Of a stretch of DNA of 64,000 nucleotides, positions 1 through 8,161 are shown in pieces. Position numbers and translations under genes: made by a program. The DNA is from Deltaproteobacteria bacterium. GTDB lineage: Bacteria; Myxococcota_A; UBA796; GCA-2862545. The notes beneath the pieces were generated by a model. That model saw only the letters and a list, made by a program, of their open reading frames with translations. It was not told the DNA's origin and did not search any database. The stretch spans positions 1-64,000 of the forward strand of contig SBGP01000048.1 in NCBI GenBank assembly GCA_006226595.1. Reading direction: 5' to 3'. Every line of letters starts with the position of its first letter. Within the stretch, counting starts at the first letter, position 1.

Positions 1-36
1 AAGTCGAGGAGGGGGCCCGAAGGGTCGGCGAAAGGA

Positions 37-55
37 CCTTGGCCTGTGGCCAAGG
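37..55 (-). terminator. Possible terminator hairpin downstream of the GH114 gene
   Basis: An 8-bp perfect inverted repeat (CCTTGGCC / GGCCAAGG, loop TGT) lies about 100 bases past the stop of the minus-strand glycosidase gene. On the minus strand it is followed by TCCTTTC, a weak T-containing tract. Nothing else was recognised in bases 1-151; the short frames there look like shadows. Intrinsic termination is an inference. Confidence 0.3.
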
Positions 56-151
56 GCACCGTAGGGCGTGCTGAAGCACGTGACCGACGAGACGAACGGC
101 GAAGGCGTGAAACGGGTCCAGAACGCGACGGGAGCGTTCTTCAGCATCCTG

Positions 152-994
152 CTAGGGGCAGGCCAGGAACTCGGGGCCGAGGTCCCAGGTCTTCACGATG
201 CTCGAGAAGCCTGGGTTCGCCCCGCACACCTCGTCGTTGAGGGCCGGCGCCTCCTCCCAGCGATCGACATACTCCGTGTGGAGCACGGCCTTGCCCGCGT
301 CCACGAACGGCGTGTTCGCGGCGCACTCTTCCCAGTGCATGCACTCCTCGTTCACGGCGAAGTCGAACCAGTCGAGCAGCTCGGGGATCTGCTCGAGGTC
401 GTTCTTCAGCGCCACGGAGAGCCCACGCTCGTGGGCCTGATCGGCGAGCCAGCGGTTGTAGTCGAGCTGTTCGTTCGCGGTGATGCCGAAGCCCGTCGCG
501 TTCGTGTGCGCCGTGACGTTGTCGGGTTCGACGCCATCGCAGCCACGGGTGACGGCCAGGTCCAGACGGGTCGCCATCACGTCGCGCACGCCGCTGTTCG
601 TGGTGTCGACCCAGCGCTCGTCCGGCCACCCGTCGAGCTGGCGACCAATGGCCTCCTCGGGAAAGTCGCCGGCGTCGTCGCGCCAATCCTCGAACGAGCC
701 CGCCGAGAAGTAGCAGATCACCACCCGCCCATCGGCGCGAAGCGCGGCGAGGTCGCCATCGGTCGCATCGAACAGGTCGATGTCGTAGACCGCCACGTCG
801 ATCGACGTGTCGATGGCCTCGGTGAGCTGCCACTGCCACGTGTCGCCAGCGGCGGGCGCCGTCACCGCCGCCTCGACCGGGTCCTCGGCGGTGTAGGGCA
901 CGCAGCCGCCATCGACGCGGATCTCGGTGTCCTCGCAGGGAGACTGGGTCTGGCAGGCGGCGAGCCCGAGAACGAGCAGAAGACCACGGCGCAT
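152..994 (-). CDS. Secreted GH114-like (endo-alpha-1,4-polygalactosaminidase family) lipoprotein
   Basis: The 280-aa product begins with a lipoprotein signal (MRRGLLLVLGLAAC), so it should be exported and lipid-anchored. The rest resembles the GH114/TM1410-like TIM-barrel fold: an early TWQWQL segment, a DVAVYDIDLFD strand, VICYFSAGSFEDWR, a GCDGVEPDN motif with acidic residues at the expected catalytic strand, and a C-terminal NEECMHW segment. Family members cleave galactosamine-containing polysaccharides, so a role on exopolysaccharide is plausible but inferred. The start at 994 is chosen because AGGAG lies just upstream and the signal peptide begins there; longer in-frame extensions lack support. 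It lies downstream of two small lipoprotein genes on the same strand. Substrate unknown. Confidence 0.75.
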   Translation of the reverse strand: MRRGLLLVLGLAACQTQSPCEDTEIRVDGGCVPYTAEDPVEAAVTAPAAGDTWQWQLTEAIDTSIDVAVYDIDLFDATDGDLAALRADGRVVICYFSAGSFEDWRDDAGDFPEEAIGRQLDGWPDERWVDTTNSGVRDVMATRLDLAVTRGCDGVEPDNVTAHTNATGFGITANEQLDYNRWLADQAHERGLSVALKNDLEQIPELLDWFDFAVNEECMHWEECAANTPFVDAGKAVLHTEYVDRWEEAPALNDEVCGANPGFSSIVKTWDLGPEFLACP

Positions 995-1065
995 CGGCGC
1001 TCCTTGTGCCCGCAGCATGCCTTCGCGGGTGGCGGTCGGCACATCACAACGCGAAACGCGTCGCG

Positions 1066-1359
1066 TCACATCCCGGAGTCGGCGAGGCCGTCGACGCCGT
1101 CACAGTTCTGGTCGATGCCGTCCCCTTCCGGGTCGTCGGCATCGGGATGCACCGAGGCATCGGCGTCGTCGCAGTCGTCGAGGGTCGTGTATCCGTCGAG
1201 GTCGGCGTCCTCGAAGGTCTCGACCGTGCCATACAGCGAGGTCTGCATGCAGCCGGCCGAGAACGTGCTCAGCCCCAGGAGGAGCGCGGCCGTCCCCGCA
1301 CTCTCGCGGGCGCGGCAGGTCGCGCAGGCGCGAGCGCTGTCGTGGAGGCATCCCGGCAT
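1066..1359 (-). CDS. Small lipoprotein with Asp-rich metal-binding-like motif (paralog 1)
   Basis: The 97-aa product has an N-terminal CATC pair, a hydrophobic stretch ending in a lipobox-like FSAGC, then a short acidic tail: [15 protein letters not shown] followed by [22 protein letters not shown] and ADSGM. The Asp/Gly-rich loops with two Cys resemble the putative metal-binding motif repeatedly found in Myxococcota surface proteins, and Ca2+ binding is the usual guess. It sits three bases after the stop of a clear paralog (1363-1650), so the pair is a tandem duplication. An MPxC and CxTCxAR N-terminus kept in both copies ahead of the hydrophobic segment argues that this unusual cysteine-containing n-region is real. 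Function unknown. Confidence 0.7.
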   Translation of the reverse strand: MPGCLHDSARACATCRARESAGTAALLLGLSTFSAGCMQTSLYGTVETFEDADLDGYTTLDDCDDADASVHPDADDPEGDGIDQNCDGVDGLADSGM

Positions 1360-1362
1360 GCG

Positions 1363-1650
1363 CTACATCCCCGAGTCGGCGACGCCATCGACGCCATCAC
1401 AGTTCTGGTCGATGCCGTCCCCTTCCGGGTCGTCGGCGCCGGGGTTCACGCTGGCGTCGCTGTCGTCGCAGTCCAGCGGCGTCTCGTAGCCGTCGAGGTC
1501 GAGATCCTCGCTGGTGACCACCGCGCCGTACTCGGCGCTGGCGCAGCCGGGCCCGAAGGCGCCGAGGCCGAGGAGCACCACCGCGCCGCCGGCGCCACGG
1601 CGGGCCAGGCAGGTGGGACAGGTTCGCTCATCGCTGTGCGGACAAGGCAT
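1363..1650 (-). CDS. Small lipoprotein with Asp-rich metal-binding-like motif (paralog 2)
   Basis: The 95-aa paralog of the 1066-1359 product shares the order MPC, CPTCLAR, hydrophobic segment, [42 protein letters not shown] and ADSGM. Lipid anchoring at the Cys after the hydrophobic stretch is inferred from the lipobox-like sequence. The acidic DxDGDGxD loops suggest cation binding. It lies 30 bases beyond the end of the pfa3 gene on the same strand, so it may be read through from the PUFA operon, but no functional link is evident. No enzyme domain is present. Confidence 0.7.
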   Translation of the reverse strand: MPCPHSDERTCPTCLARRGAGGAVVLLGLGAFGPGCASAEYGAVVTSEDLDLDGYETPLDCDDSDASVNPGADDPEGDGIDQNCDGVDGVADSGM

Positions 1651-1680
1651 GCATCACTCCGTTGGCGGGAGCATAGCCGC

Positions 1681-4600
1681 TCAGCGGGCGACCGGCGCGG
1701 CGAGCCAGCGCTCCCCTTGCCTGCGCACCCGCCACAGCACCCGGGTCGGTCCGAGCACGTCGAGGTGCTCCTGGCTGGTCAGCGCAGTCGCCTCGACCAC
1801 CGCCCAGCCGTCGGCGAGGGCCACCACGCGGAGCGTCGACGGGTGCACGTCGCGACCGAGCTGAGCGCGAACCCGCTGGCGCACGGACTCCTTGACCGCG
1901 ACCCACTCGGCGAGCCAGGCGCCGCGGTCCTCGGCGGCGGTGTACGCGGCGATCTCCTCGGGACGCCCGAGCAAGCGAACCAGGGTGCCCTCCAGCGGCT
2001 CGACGAGGTCGGCGAGCGCGACGCTCCATGCCTCTCCGTCCGCACGGCCGAGGTGCACGTCCATCGCCTTTTGCTCCACGCAGAAGCCGCGGATCACGTC
2101 GGCCTCGGCGCCGAGCAGGCCCCCGTCGACCACCGCCTCGCGCCAGCGGAACGTGGCCCACACCACCGTGCCCTGGAACAGGGTCACGTCGAAGGCCAGC
2201 GTGCGTCCGGCCTCGACCAGGTCGAGGCGACAGCTCACCTCACCCTGAGGACGCGGGCCATAGAAGCGCACGTCCTCGGCCCCGATGGGGTAGGCCAGCG
2301 TTCCCGGGCCATTCGCCCCCCAGGTCTCGGGTGCGCTCGACATCATGGGGTGGGTCGCGACGTCGAGCAGCAGCGGGTCGAGCACGAAGTCGGGCACGCC
2401 GGTGCCGAGCAGGACCGCGTCCGGGCTGGTGCGGAAGGTGCTCTCCGCGGAGGTCGTCGAGCGCTTGCCGAGCTCGATCATGCCCTGCAGAGCGGGACCG
2501 TGGAACGTGTGCCCCTCGCCATAGTAGGCCGCGGCGGACAGCTCGGCGGCGGGCGCCTCCAGCGGGGCCGGGGCCGCCGGCGCGTCCGGATAGGCATCCG
2601 CGAGCTGCACGGCGACCGCCATGTGGACCTTGGGACCGGAGAGCGCGGGGAAGCGCGGGTTGTCGTGGTGCAGCGCCAGGCTCACCATCACCACGTCGCC
2701 CTGGGCCACGGCGACGATGAGCAGGTCGACCGGCTGCTCGGGCGCAATCCACCGCTCGGCGCTCACCTTGGGCGCGCCGACGACGACCTTGCCGGGACGC
2801 AGCTTCAGGGCGGCCTCGGCGGCGATCTCGATCGCGAAGGCCATTGGCACCGCCGGAATCACCAGCGTCGGGCAGTGATGGGCGAGCCACGGGTGGGCCG
2901 CCGGGTCGAGGTACAGCGTGCCCGTGCCCTCGTCGCCGTGCACCTCGAAGGTGTCGAGCAGGGCGGCGACCGCCGCGGGACGGGCCGTCGGAGTCGGCAG
3001 CGCGGGCGCATCGAGCGAGGCCGCCTTCAGCGACAGGCCTTCCACCGCGTAGATCGGGGTGCCATCCGCGGTGAGCCAGCCGTTGCACACGAGGTGCGTG
3101 TCGCTGCGCTCGGTGACTTCCAGCTGGAGGAGCAGCTTCTCGCGGTCGCGGGTGACCTGGCCCCGGTACTTCCAGTCGAGCTTGCCGTGGTCGAGGAAGG
3201 CCACGGTCTCGGCCCCGAGCGCGTGGGCCGCCAGCTGCGCGAGCCCCTCGACGCCCAAGGAGCCCGGCATCACCGGGTCCTGGTGGAAGTGGGCCACGAA
3301 GAACCACGCCGCCGGGTCGACGTCGACCTCGGCCGCGTAGAAGCCCAGGCCATGGGCACCGCCCTCGGGGTTCGCGGCGACGACGCGGTCGAACATCCGC
3401 CAGTCCTCGCGAGGTACCTTTGGTACCTCGCTGCGGGGGATTCGGCTCGACGAGCTCGCCTCACCCGTACCCATCGTGCGGTCGGCCCGCTGGCCGACCT
3501 TGGACCCGCCGAGATCGATGGGATGAGCGAGCGCCGCGGCAGCCGTCTGCTCAGCCAGGTGCGCGGTCATCGCCGCGTCCAGGCCGAGGCCCTTCTGCGC
3601 CGCGAGCGCCGCCTTGCTGAAGTAGCCGAAGTGGGTGTCGCCGTGGCACACCCGCTCGCCCGCCTCCGTGCGCACGTCGAAGTCGAAGAAGGTGAGGATC
3701 ATGCCGGCGGACTCGGAGACCCGCGTAAGCGTGGCCTCGATGACCAAAGCCTCCACGTCCTCCCACACGACCGACGCGAGGTGCGCGGTGCCGCCCAGGT
3801 TGCGGAAGTACAGGTCGCCCTTGCCGAGCGCGGCCCCCTCCCAGGCGGTGAGCCAGCCACAGGGCTGCAGGGCGATCTCCATCAGCGCGACCACCGGCAG
3901 CGAGTTGCCCGGCTGAGCCGTGAGATAGGGCGCGTCCGCGGGCACTCGGGTGCGCATGGTCACGCCAGTGCCGCCCTTGAGCACACCACGCTCGGCACGC
4001 AGGTCGAGGACCTCGTGGATCAGCGCCAGCGGCGGGCCGGGGATGCGTGGGCAGCGGAGCTCGCCGCTGTCGTGGGGCGCAAAGGCCGTTCCGAAGGCGA
4101 CGGACGGCCGGCCCACGGCGAACTCGAGCAGCTGGACCTCGTCCGGAAGCCCCTCCGCGGCCTTGGCGGGCTCCGGAGTCGGCACCGGAAGCGGGCTCGC
4201 GCGGCGCTCGCCGCTGACCCGCATGGACACGCCCTCGGCGCGGACCACCGGCGTGCCGTCCACGTGGAGGATGACGTCCGCGACCACCCAGGGCGTGGGC
4301 TCGTGGCCCGCTGCGGTGATGCGTGCGTCGTACACGAGCTTGGACTGGCCGGGCACGACCTGGCCGCGGCAGCGCAGGCGCGCGGTCTCCTCGGGCACGG
4401 GCTCGAAGTGGGCATCCGGGTAGTCGGCGGCGACACCGCTCGCGAGCAGCCACAGCTGCAGGGCCTGGGCGCAGCCGTCGAACATCAGCGTTCCCGGCAT
4501 GCACGGGTCGCCCTTGAAGTGGCAGGCGTTGAACCAGTCGTCGTCGCGCAGGTCCTGCTCGGCGAGCACCTGGCCAAGACCGTGGGGCCCTCCCGAGAGC

Positions 4601-7600
4601 GTGACCTGGGGCGCGCGATGGAGCAGGCTCCACTGGCCGCTCGGCGGTCGCAGCGCGGCGCCGTCACAGCCCGCAAAGTCCGGGCCGAAGGCCATCGAGA
4701 ACCGACCGTCGCGCAGCGCGTCCATCGCCGCGTCATCGAGGCGCGTCGGGGCACCGGGGATGCGAGGTGCGAGCGCGGCCTTCGGCTTGTCGAGCGGCTT
4801 CGGGTCCACGCCCTGGGGCACCGCCAGCTCACCCGGCGTGAAGAAGCCGGCGACGCCGTTGCGCATCGTGAGGACCTTGCGGCCGTCCTTGCGCGAGGTG
4901 CAGTCGTACTCGAAGTAGAACAGGATCTTGCCGCCGAGCCGCGCGAAGTTCTTGATGCGGATGTCGTGCCGCAGTGTCTCGCCGACCTCGGGGTAGCCCT
5001 CGTGGAAGGTCAGGTCGCAGTCGAGCAGCCGGTACAGGCGCTCGCCCTGGCAGTGCTCGTCCACGCCGAGGACCGAGACCAGGAACAGGTCGGCCTGGCC
5101 GCTCTCGATGACGACGGAGACCGGCGGCCGGCCGCGATCGACCCACACCGCGTCCGCGGGCAGGTCGTACTCGGTGACCAGGCGCGAGGCCTTGAGATCG
5201 CCGCGCTCGGCCTCCATGTCGACGACGCGCGAGACGAGCAGCAGCGGGTCCATGGGCAGGCGCACGCGGGGCTCGATGGCGTCGAGATCGGCGTACTCGG
5301 GGCCCAGGCAGCTCGAGATGGTGCCCTCGGCGAAGCGCTGCAGGGCGGCCAGGTCGAAGAGCTCGTCCCTGCGTGGGGCCGGGGCGGCCGGCGGGACCGG
5401 GACAGGCTCGGGCAGGCGCGGGGCGGGCATCGGGAAGCCCGCATCCAGGCGCATCGTGGGCGGGGCCTCGGCGATGGCCGAGCCGTCTCCGGTGAGCGCG
5501 AGGCTGGCGGCCGCCATGCGCTGGGCAGCGGCGGTGTGCACCGCCAGCCACTCGCTGTGCGCGGTGGTCGCGGCGGCGGTGGCCTTCTGGAGCTGCCGCG
5601 CGAGCTCGGCCAGGTGAGCGGCCTCGCGGGCCACGGCATCGGAGGCGACGGGGCGCGCGGCGATCGGCGTGGAAGGAGGGTTCGCCGCGGGACGTGGGGT
5701 CGCCGGACGCGCGGGAAGTGGGGGCGCCGGACGCGCGGGAAGTGCGGAGATCGGCGCAGGGGCCGGCTCCTCGATCCGCCACATCAGCGGTACCGCCGTC
5801 TCGTTCGCGACCTCGCCCGAGAAGGCCAGGCGCGGTGCCGGAGTGTCGCGTCGGGGCAGCGGCCGGGGCACCGTGTCCCCTCCCCACTCACCGGACCAGC
5901 CGGGCCAGGAAAGCGTGGGGCCGCCATGGGCCACGGTCACCAGCGGCAAGCTGCGGGCTGGCGCGGGCAGGTCGGTCTTCGGAGCCGCAGGACCTGGGGT
6001 GACGCGAATGGCCACGGCGCGTCCACGGTCCGAGAGCGTGACCACGCCGCCCTCGGCGAGCGCGTCGAACAGGGCCAGCGCACCCTCGGCGGCCTCGGCA
6101 TGGCCGCGCGCAGAGGTGTGCTCCGCACCGGGCTCGGCGAGGTCCAGGGTCGCGATGATGGCGTCCGCATCGACGTCGTCGGCCCGGCGAAGCACGAAGA
6201 CGGCGCCGCCCTCGCCCAGCGCTCCCCTGCCCGCTGCGGAGATGGCGCCGAAGCCGGGGTGTCCGGGCAGGTCCACAGCACCGGCGAGCACCGCGTCCAC
6301 CTCGCCGGTGGCGAGCAGCACCGCGGCCTGCTCCACCGACACTAGGCCGGAGAGGGCCTCGGCGGACACCGTCCACGACGGTCCCTCCAGGCCAAGCTGG
6401 GCCGCGAGGCGGTTGGCGACGAAGTTGGGGAGCAGCCCCTGCACGCGGCTGGAGCTCAGCGGCCGGGAGACGGCATCGCCGTGGGGGCCGGCCACCCAGC
6501 GCAGCACGTGGTCGACGACGTTTCCGTCGATGCCCATGCCGAGGACCGCGCCGGTACGCGTCCCGTCGACGCAGCCGTCGTCCGCGACCGCCCGGGAGGC
6601 CAGGTCGAGGGCGAGCAGCTGCTGGGGAAGCAGGTCTTCGAGCTCGCGGGGCGGCAGCTTGAAGCGGCCCGGGTCCACGGTCACGGCGTCGACGAACTGG
6701 CCAGCGAGCGGCGTCAGTCCGCGGCTCACCGCGCTTCCGTCGGCCTCTCCGACCCGCGCACGCGCGGCGGTTACCGCGAGGGTCGGCAGGGCACGGGGCT
6801 CGCTCGCAGCGGGCTCAGCGGCGTTGCGCACGATCACGTGGGCGTTGGTGCCGCCGAAGCCGAAGGCGCTCACCGCGGCCACGCGCTGGTCGCTCTCCCA
6901 GGGCTGAGCCTCGGTGAGCACGCGGAAGCCGGCGGCCTCGTCGCGGGGCTGGATGTCCGGCTGGCCGGGAAGCACGCCGTCGCGCACGGCACCGACCGCG
7001 CGGATGAGCCCGGCGAGGCCGGCGACGGTGATGGTGTGGCCGATCAGCGCCTTGGCCGACGACAGCACGACCTCGCGCTCGCCGAGCAGCTCGCGAAGCG
7101 CGGTGAGCTCGACCCCGTCGCCGAGGGCGGTGCCGGTGGCGTGGCACTCGACGTAGCCGAGCGCATCGAGGTCCTGGCCCGCCCACGCGGACTTCAGCGC
7201 GCGCAGCTGCCCCGTCGGGTTCGGCGCGAGCATGTTGCCGCTGCGCCCGTCGTTGCCCAGGCCGCCGCCGTCGAGCACGGCATGGACGGTGTCGCCGTCG
7301 CGCAGGGCGTCGTCCAGGCGCTTGAGGGCCACACAGGCGGCGCCCTCGCCGATGATCAGGCCATCGGCCCGCGCATCCAGCGGTCGCGGCACGCCCGCGG
7401 CGGACAGGGCCTGGAGCTGGGTGAAGCCGAGGAACAGGAAGGCGCTGTCGGCCTTCTGCACGCCTGAAGCGAGCACGCAGTCGTCGAGGCCCATGGCGAG
7501 CCGGTCGCAGGCCAGCCGCACCGCGTACAGGGACGAGGCACAGGCCGCGTCGAGTGCGAGCGCCGTGCCCCCGAGGCCGAGCGCGGAAGCCGCGTCGAGA

Positions 7601-8139
7601 GCGGGCGCACCGCTCTGATAGCGCTGGCCGCGGAGATCCTGTGGGCCGCGGGCCTGCGCCCGCGTCAGGGGTCCTCGCGACTCGCCTGACGGCTCGCCGC
7701 TGCGGGGGATTCGGCTCGACGAGCTCGCCTCACCCGCTCCCAGCCAGGACGTGTCAACGCCCTTGGCTTCGAGCCAGGGCACGAAGGCCTGGCCACCCGC
7801 CCGCACCGCCTCGGTACTTGGCAGGGACAGGTTCGCGAGCAGCAGCGAGGTCTTCGCCCGGTCGCCGCCCACGCCGTCCAGCGCCCCGCGGCACACGCGC
7901 AGCACCCACTCGTGCGGCGTGCCCGGGTCGTCCACGAAGCCGCCGACCGTGGTGGTCGCGCCGTCCACCCCGCGTCCCCTGGCCTTCGCCGCCGCTGGAT
8001 CGAGCGGCCACCGGCCCTCCGGGACCTCGGACAGCGCGCGCTCACCGCGAAGCGAGCGGGCAATCCAGGTCTCGGCAGAGTCCGCCCCCGGCAGGAGGCA
8101 GTCCATGCCGACGACGGCAATCGGCGTGCGCGTGGTCAT
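1681..8139 (-). CDS. PUFA synthase subunit Pfa3/PfaC-like (KS-CLF-DH-DH-DH'-PPTase-like)
   Basis: This 2,152-aa multidomain protein is the third synthase subunit. An active ketosynthase occupies about 1-450 (Cys200 in DAACASS, His333 in HATGTALGD, then IGHTITVAG and GFGGTNAH). It is followed by a chain-length-factor domain (about 460-830) whose Cys is replaced (SAEALSG). After an Ala/Pro-rich linker come two FabA-like dehydratase didomains, each with HFxxDPxMPG (His1207, His1617). A third, PKS-type DH-like domain (HHCPTLVIPAVPM, about 1750) comes next, then a C-terminal segment with WLAEWVAVKESV resembling the WxxKEA helix of phosphopantetheinyl transferases, without the usual SxSH motif. No acyltransferase domain is seen, unlike many myxobacterial Pfa3 proteins. 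The start at 8139 has GGGGGAG upstream and lies 22 bases after pfa2. Two 39-nt identical insert copies interrupt variable regions at residues about 135-147 and 1558-1571. Confidence 0.88.
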   Translation of the reverse strand: MTTRTPIAVVGMDCLLPGADSAETWIARSLRGERALSEVPEGRWPLDPAAAKARGRGVDGATTTVGGFVDDPGTPHEWVLRVCRGALDGVGGDRAKTSLLLANLSLPSTEAVRAGGQAFVPWLEAKGVDTSWLGAGEASSSSRIPRSGEPSGESRGPLTRAQARGPQDLRGQRYQSGAPALDAASALGLGGTALALDAACASSLYAVRLACDRLAMGLDDCVLASGVQKADSAFLFLGFTQLQALSAAGVPRPLDARADGLIIGEGAACVALKRLDDALRDGDTVHAVLDGGGLGNDGRSGNMLAPNPTGQLRALKSAWAGQDLDALGYVECHATGTALGDGVELTALRELLGEREVVLSSAKALIGHTITVAGLAGLIRAVGAVRDGVLPGQPDIQPRDEAAGFRVLTEAQPWESDQRVAAVSAFGFGGTNAHVIVRNAAEPAASEPRALPTLAVTAARARVGEADGSAVSRGLTPLAGQFVDAVTVDPGRFKLPPRELEDLLPQQLLALDLASRAVADDGCVDGTRTGAVLGMGIDGNVVDHVLRWVAGPHGDAVSRPLSSSRVQGLLPNFVANRLAAQLGLEGPSWTVSAEALSGLVSVEQAAVLLATGEVDAVLAGAVDLPGHPGFGAISAAGRGALGEGGAVFVLRRADDVDADAIIATLDLAEPGAEHTSARGHAEAAEGALALFDALAEGGVVTLSDRGRAVAIRVTPGPAAPKTDLPAPARSLPLVTVAHGGPTLSWPGWSGEWGGDTVPRPLPRRDTPAPRLAFSGEVANETAVPLMWRIEEPAPAPISALPARPAPPLPARPATPRPAANPPSTPIAARPVASDAVAREAAHLAELARQLQKATAAATTAHSEWLAVHTAAAQRMAAASLALTGDGSAIAEAPPTMRLDAGFPMPAPRLPEPVPVPPAAPAPRRDELFDLAALQRFAEGTISSCLGPEYADLDAIEPRVRLPMDPLLLVSRVVDMEAERGDLKASRLVTEYDLPADAVWVDRGRPPVSVVIESGQADLFLVSVLGVDEHCQGERLYRLLDCDLTFHEGYPEVGETLRHDIRIKNFARLGGKILFYFEYDCTSRKDGRKVLTMRNGVAGFFTPGELAVPQGVDPKPLDKPKAALAPRIPGAPTRLDDAAMDALRDGRFSMAFGPDFAGCDGAALRPPSGQWSLLHRAPQVTLSGGPHGLGQVLAEQDLRDDDWFNACHFKGDPCMPGTLMFDGCAQALQLWLLASGVAADYPDAHFEPVPEETARLRCRGQVVPGQSKLVYDARITAAGHEPTPWVVADVILHVDGTPVVRAEGVSMRVSGERRASPLPVPTPEPAKAAEGLPDEVQLLEFAVGRPSVAFGTAFAPHDSGELRCPRIPGPPLALIHEVLDLRAERGVLKGGTGVTMRTRVPADAPYLTAQPGNSLPVVALMEIALQPCGWLTAWEGAALGKGDLYFRNLGGTAHLASVVWEDVEALVIEATLTRVSESAGMILTFFDFDVRTEAGERVCHGDTHFGYFSKAALAAQKGLGLDAAMTAHLAEQTAAAALAHPIDLGGSKVGQRADRTMGTGEASSSSRIPRSEVPKVPREDWRMFDRVVAANPEGGAHGLGFYAAEVDVDPAAWFFVAHFHQDPVMPGSLGVEGLAQLAAHALGAETVAFLDHGKLDWKYRGQVTRDREKLLLQLEVTERSDTHLVCNGWLTADGTPIYAVEGLSLKAASLDAPALPTPTARPAAVAALLDTFEVHGDEGTGTLYLDPAAHPWLAHHCPTLVIPAVPMAFAIEIAAEAALKLRPGKVVVGAPKVSAERWIAPEQPVDLLIVAVAQGDVVMVSLALHHDNPRFPALSGPKVHMAVAVQLADAYPDAPAAPAPLEAPAAELSAAAYYGEGHTFHGPALQGMIELGKRSTTSAESTFRTSPDAVLLGTGVPDFVLDPLLLDVATHPMMSSAPETWGANGPGTLAYPIGAEDVRFYGPRPQGEVSCRLDLVEAGRTLAFDVTLFQGTVVWATFRWREAVVDGGLLGAEADVIRGFCVEQKAMDVHLGRADGEAWSVALADLVEPLEGTLVRLLGRPEEIAAYTAAEDRGAWLAEWVAVKESVRQRVRAQLGRDVHPSTLRVVALADGWAVVEATALTSQEHLDVLGPTRVLWRVRRQGERWLAAPVAR
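3411..3429. repeat. Perfect inverted repeat abutting element copy A
   Basis: GAGGTACC and GGTACCTC are separated by TTT, giving 8-bp perfect arms that touch the left end of the 39-nt repeated element at 3429. The whole palindrome is translated (as EVPKVP) within a DH-DH linker of pfa3. It could form a hairpin in DNA or RNA. A role as an element end is inferred. Confidence 0.6.
3429..3467 (-). repeat. 39-nt in-frame repeated element, copy A, inside pfa3
   Basis: These 39 bases are identical to 7698-7736 and lie in the same reading frame, both encoding GEASSSSRIPRS. Here the element sits in a low-conservation linker ahead of the second half of the second dehydratase didomain. The core contains CGAGCTCG, an 8-bp palindrome. 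Two exact 39-base copies 4.3 kb apart in non-homologous protein positions cannot be explained by domain homology. I found no third copy by eye in this window. A small palindromic element tolerated in coding sequence, or gene conversion, are the candidate explanations. Confidence 0.8.
7647..7691. repeat. Two hairpin-forming inverted repeats beside element copy B
   Basis: CGCGGGC / GCCCGCG (7647-7653 and 7658-7664) and CGTCAGG / CCTGACG (7663-7669 and 7685-7691) form two successive potential hairpins ending seven bases before element copy B. They are translated within the ketosynthase of pfa3 as a Gly/Arg-rich stretch that looks like an insertion relative to the surrounding ketosynthase fold. 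Their adjacency to the repeated element parallels the palindrome next to copy A. Confidence 0.5.
7698..7736 (-). repeat. 39-nt in-frame repeated element, copy B, inside pfa3
   Basis: Identical over 39 bases to 3429-3467 and translated in the same frame (GEASSSSRIPRS), here in the N-terminal ketosynthase about 55 residues before the active-site Cys200. It lies in a region that is variable between ketosynthases, so the domain may tolerate it. The flanking residues (GEPSGESRGPLTRAQARGP) are also low-complexity and differ from copy A, where the flank encodes EVPKVP. Confidence 0.8.
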
Positions 8140-8161
8140 CGAGTCTCCCCCTCCGGGCGGA

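Noticed and set aside
1006-6345. A 1,779-codon plus-strand open frame across pfa3
   Set aside because: Antisense shadow of a clearly functional megasynthase; composition is His/Arg/Gly-rich and without recognisable motifs.
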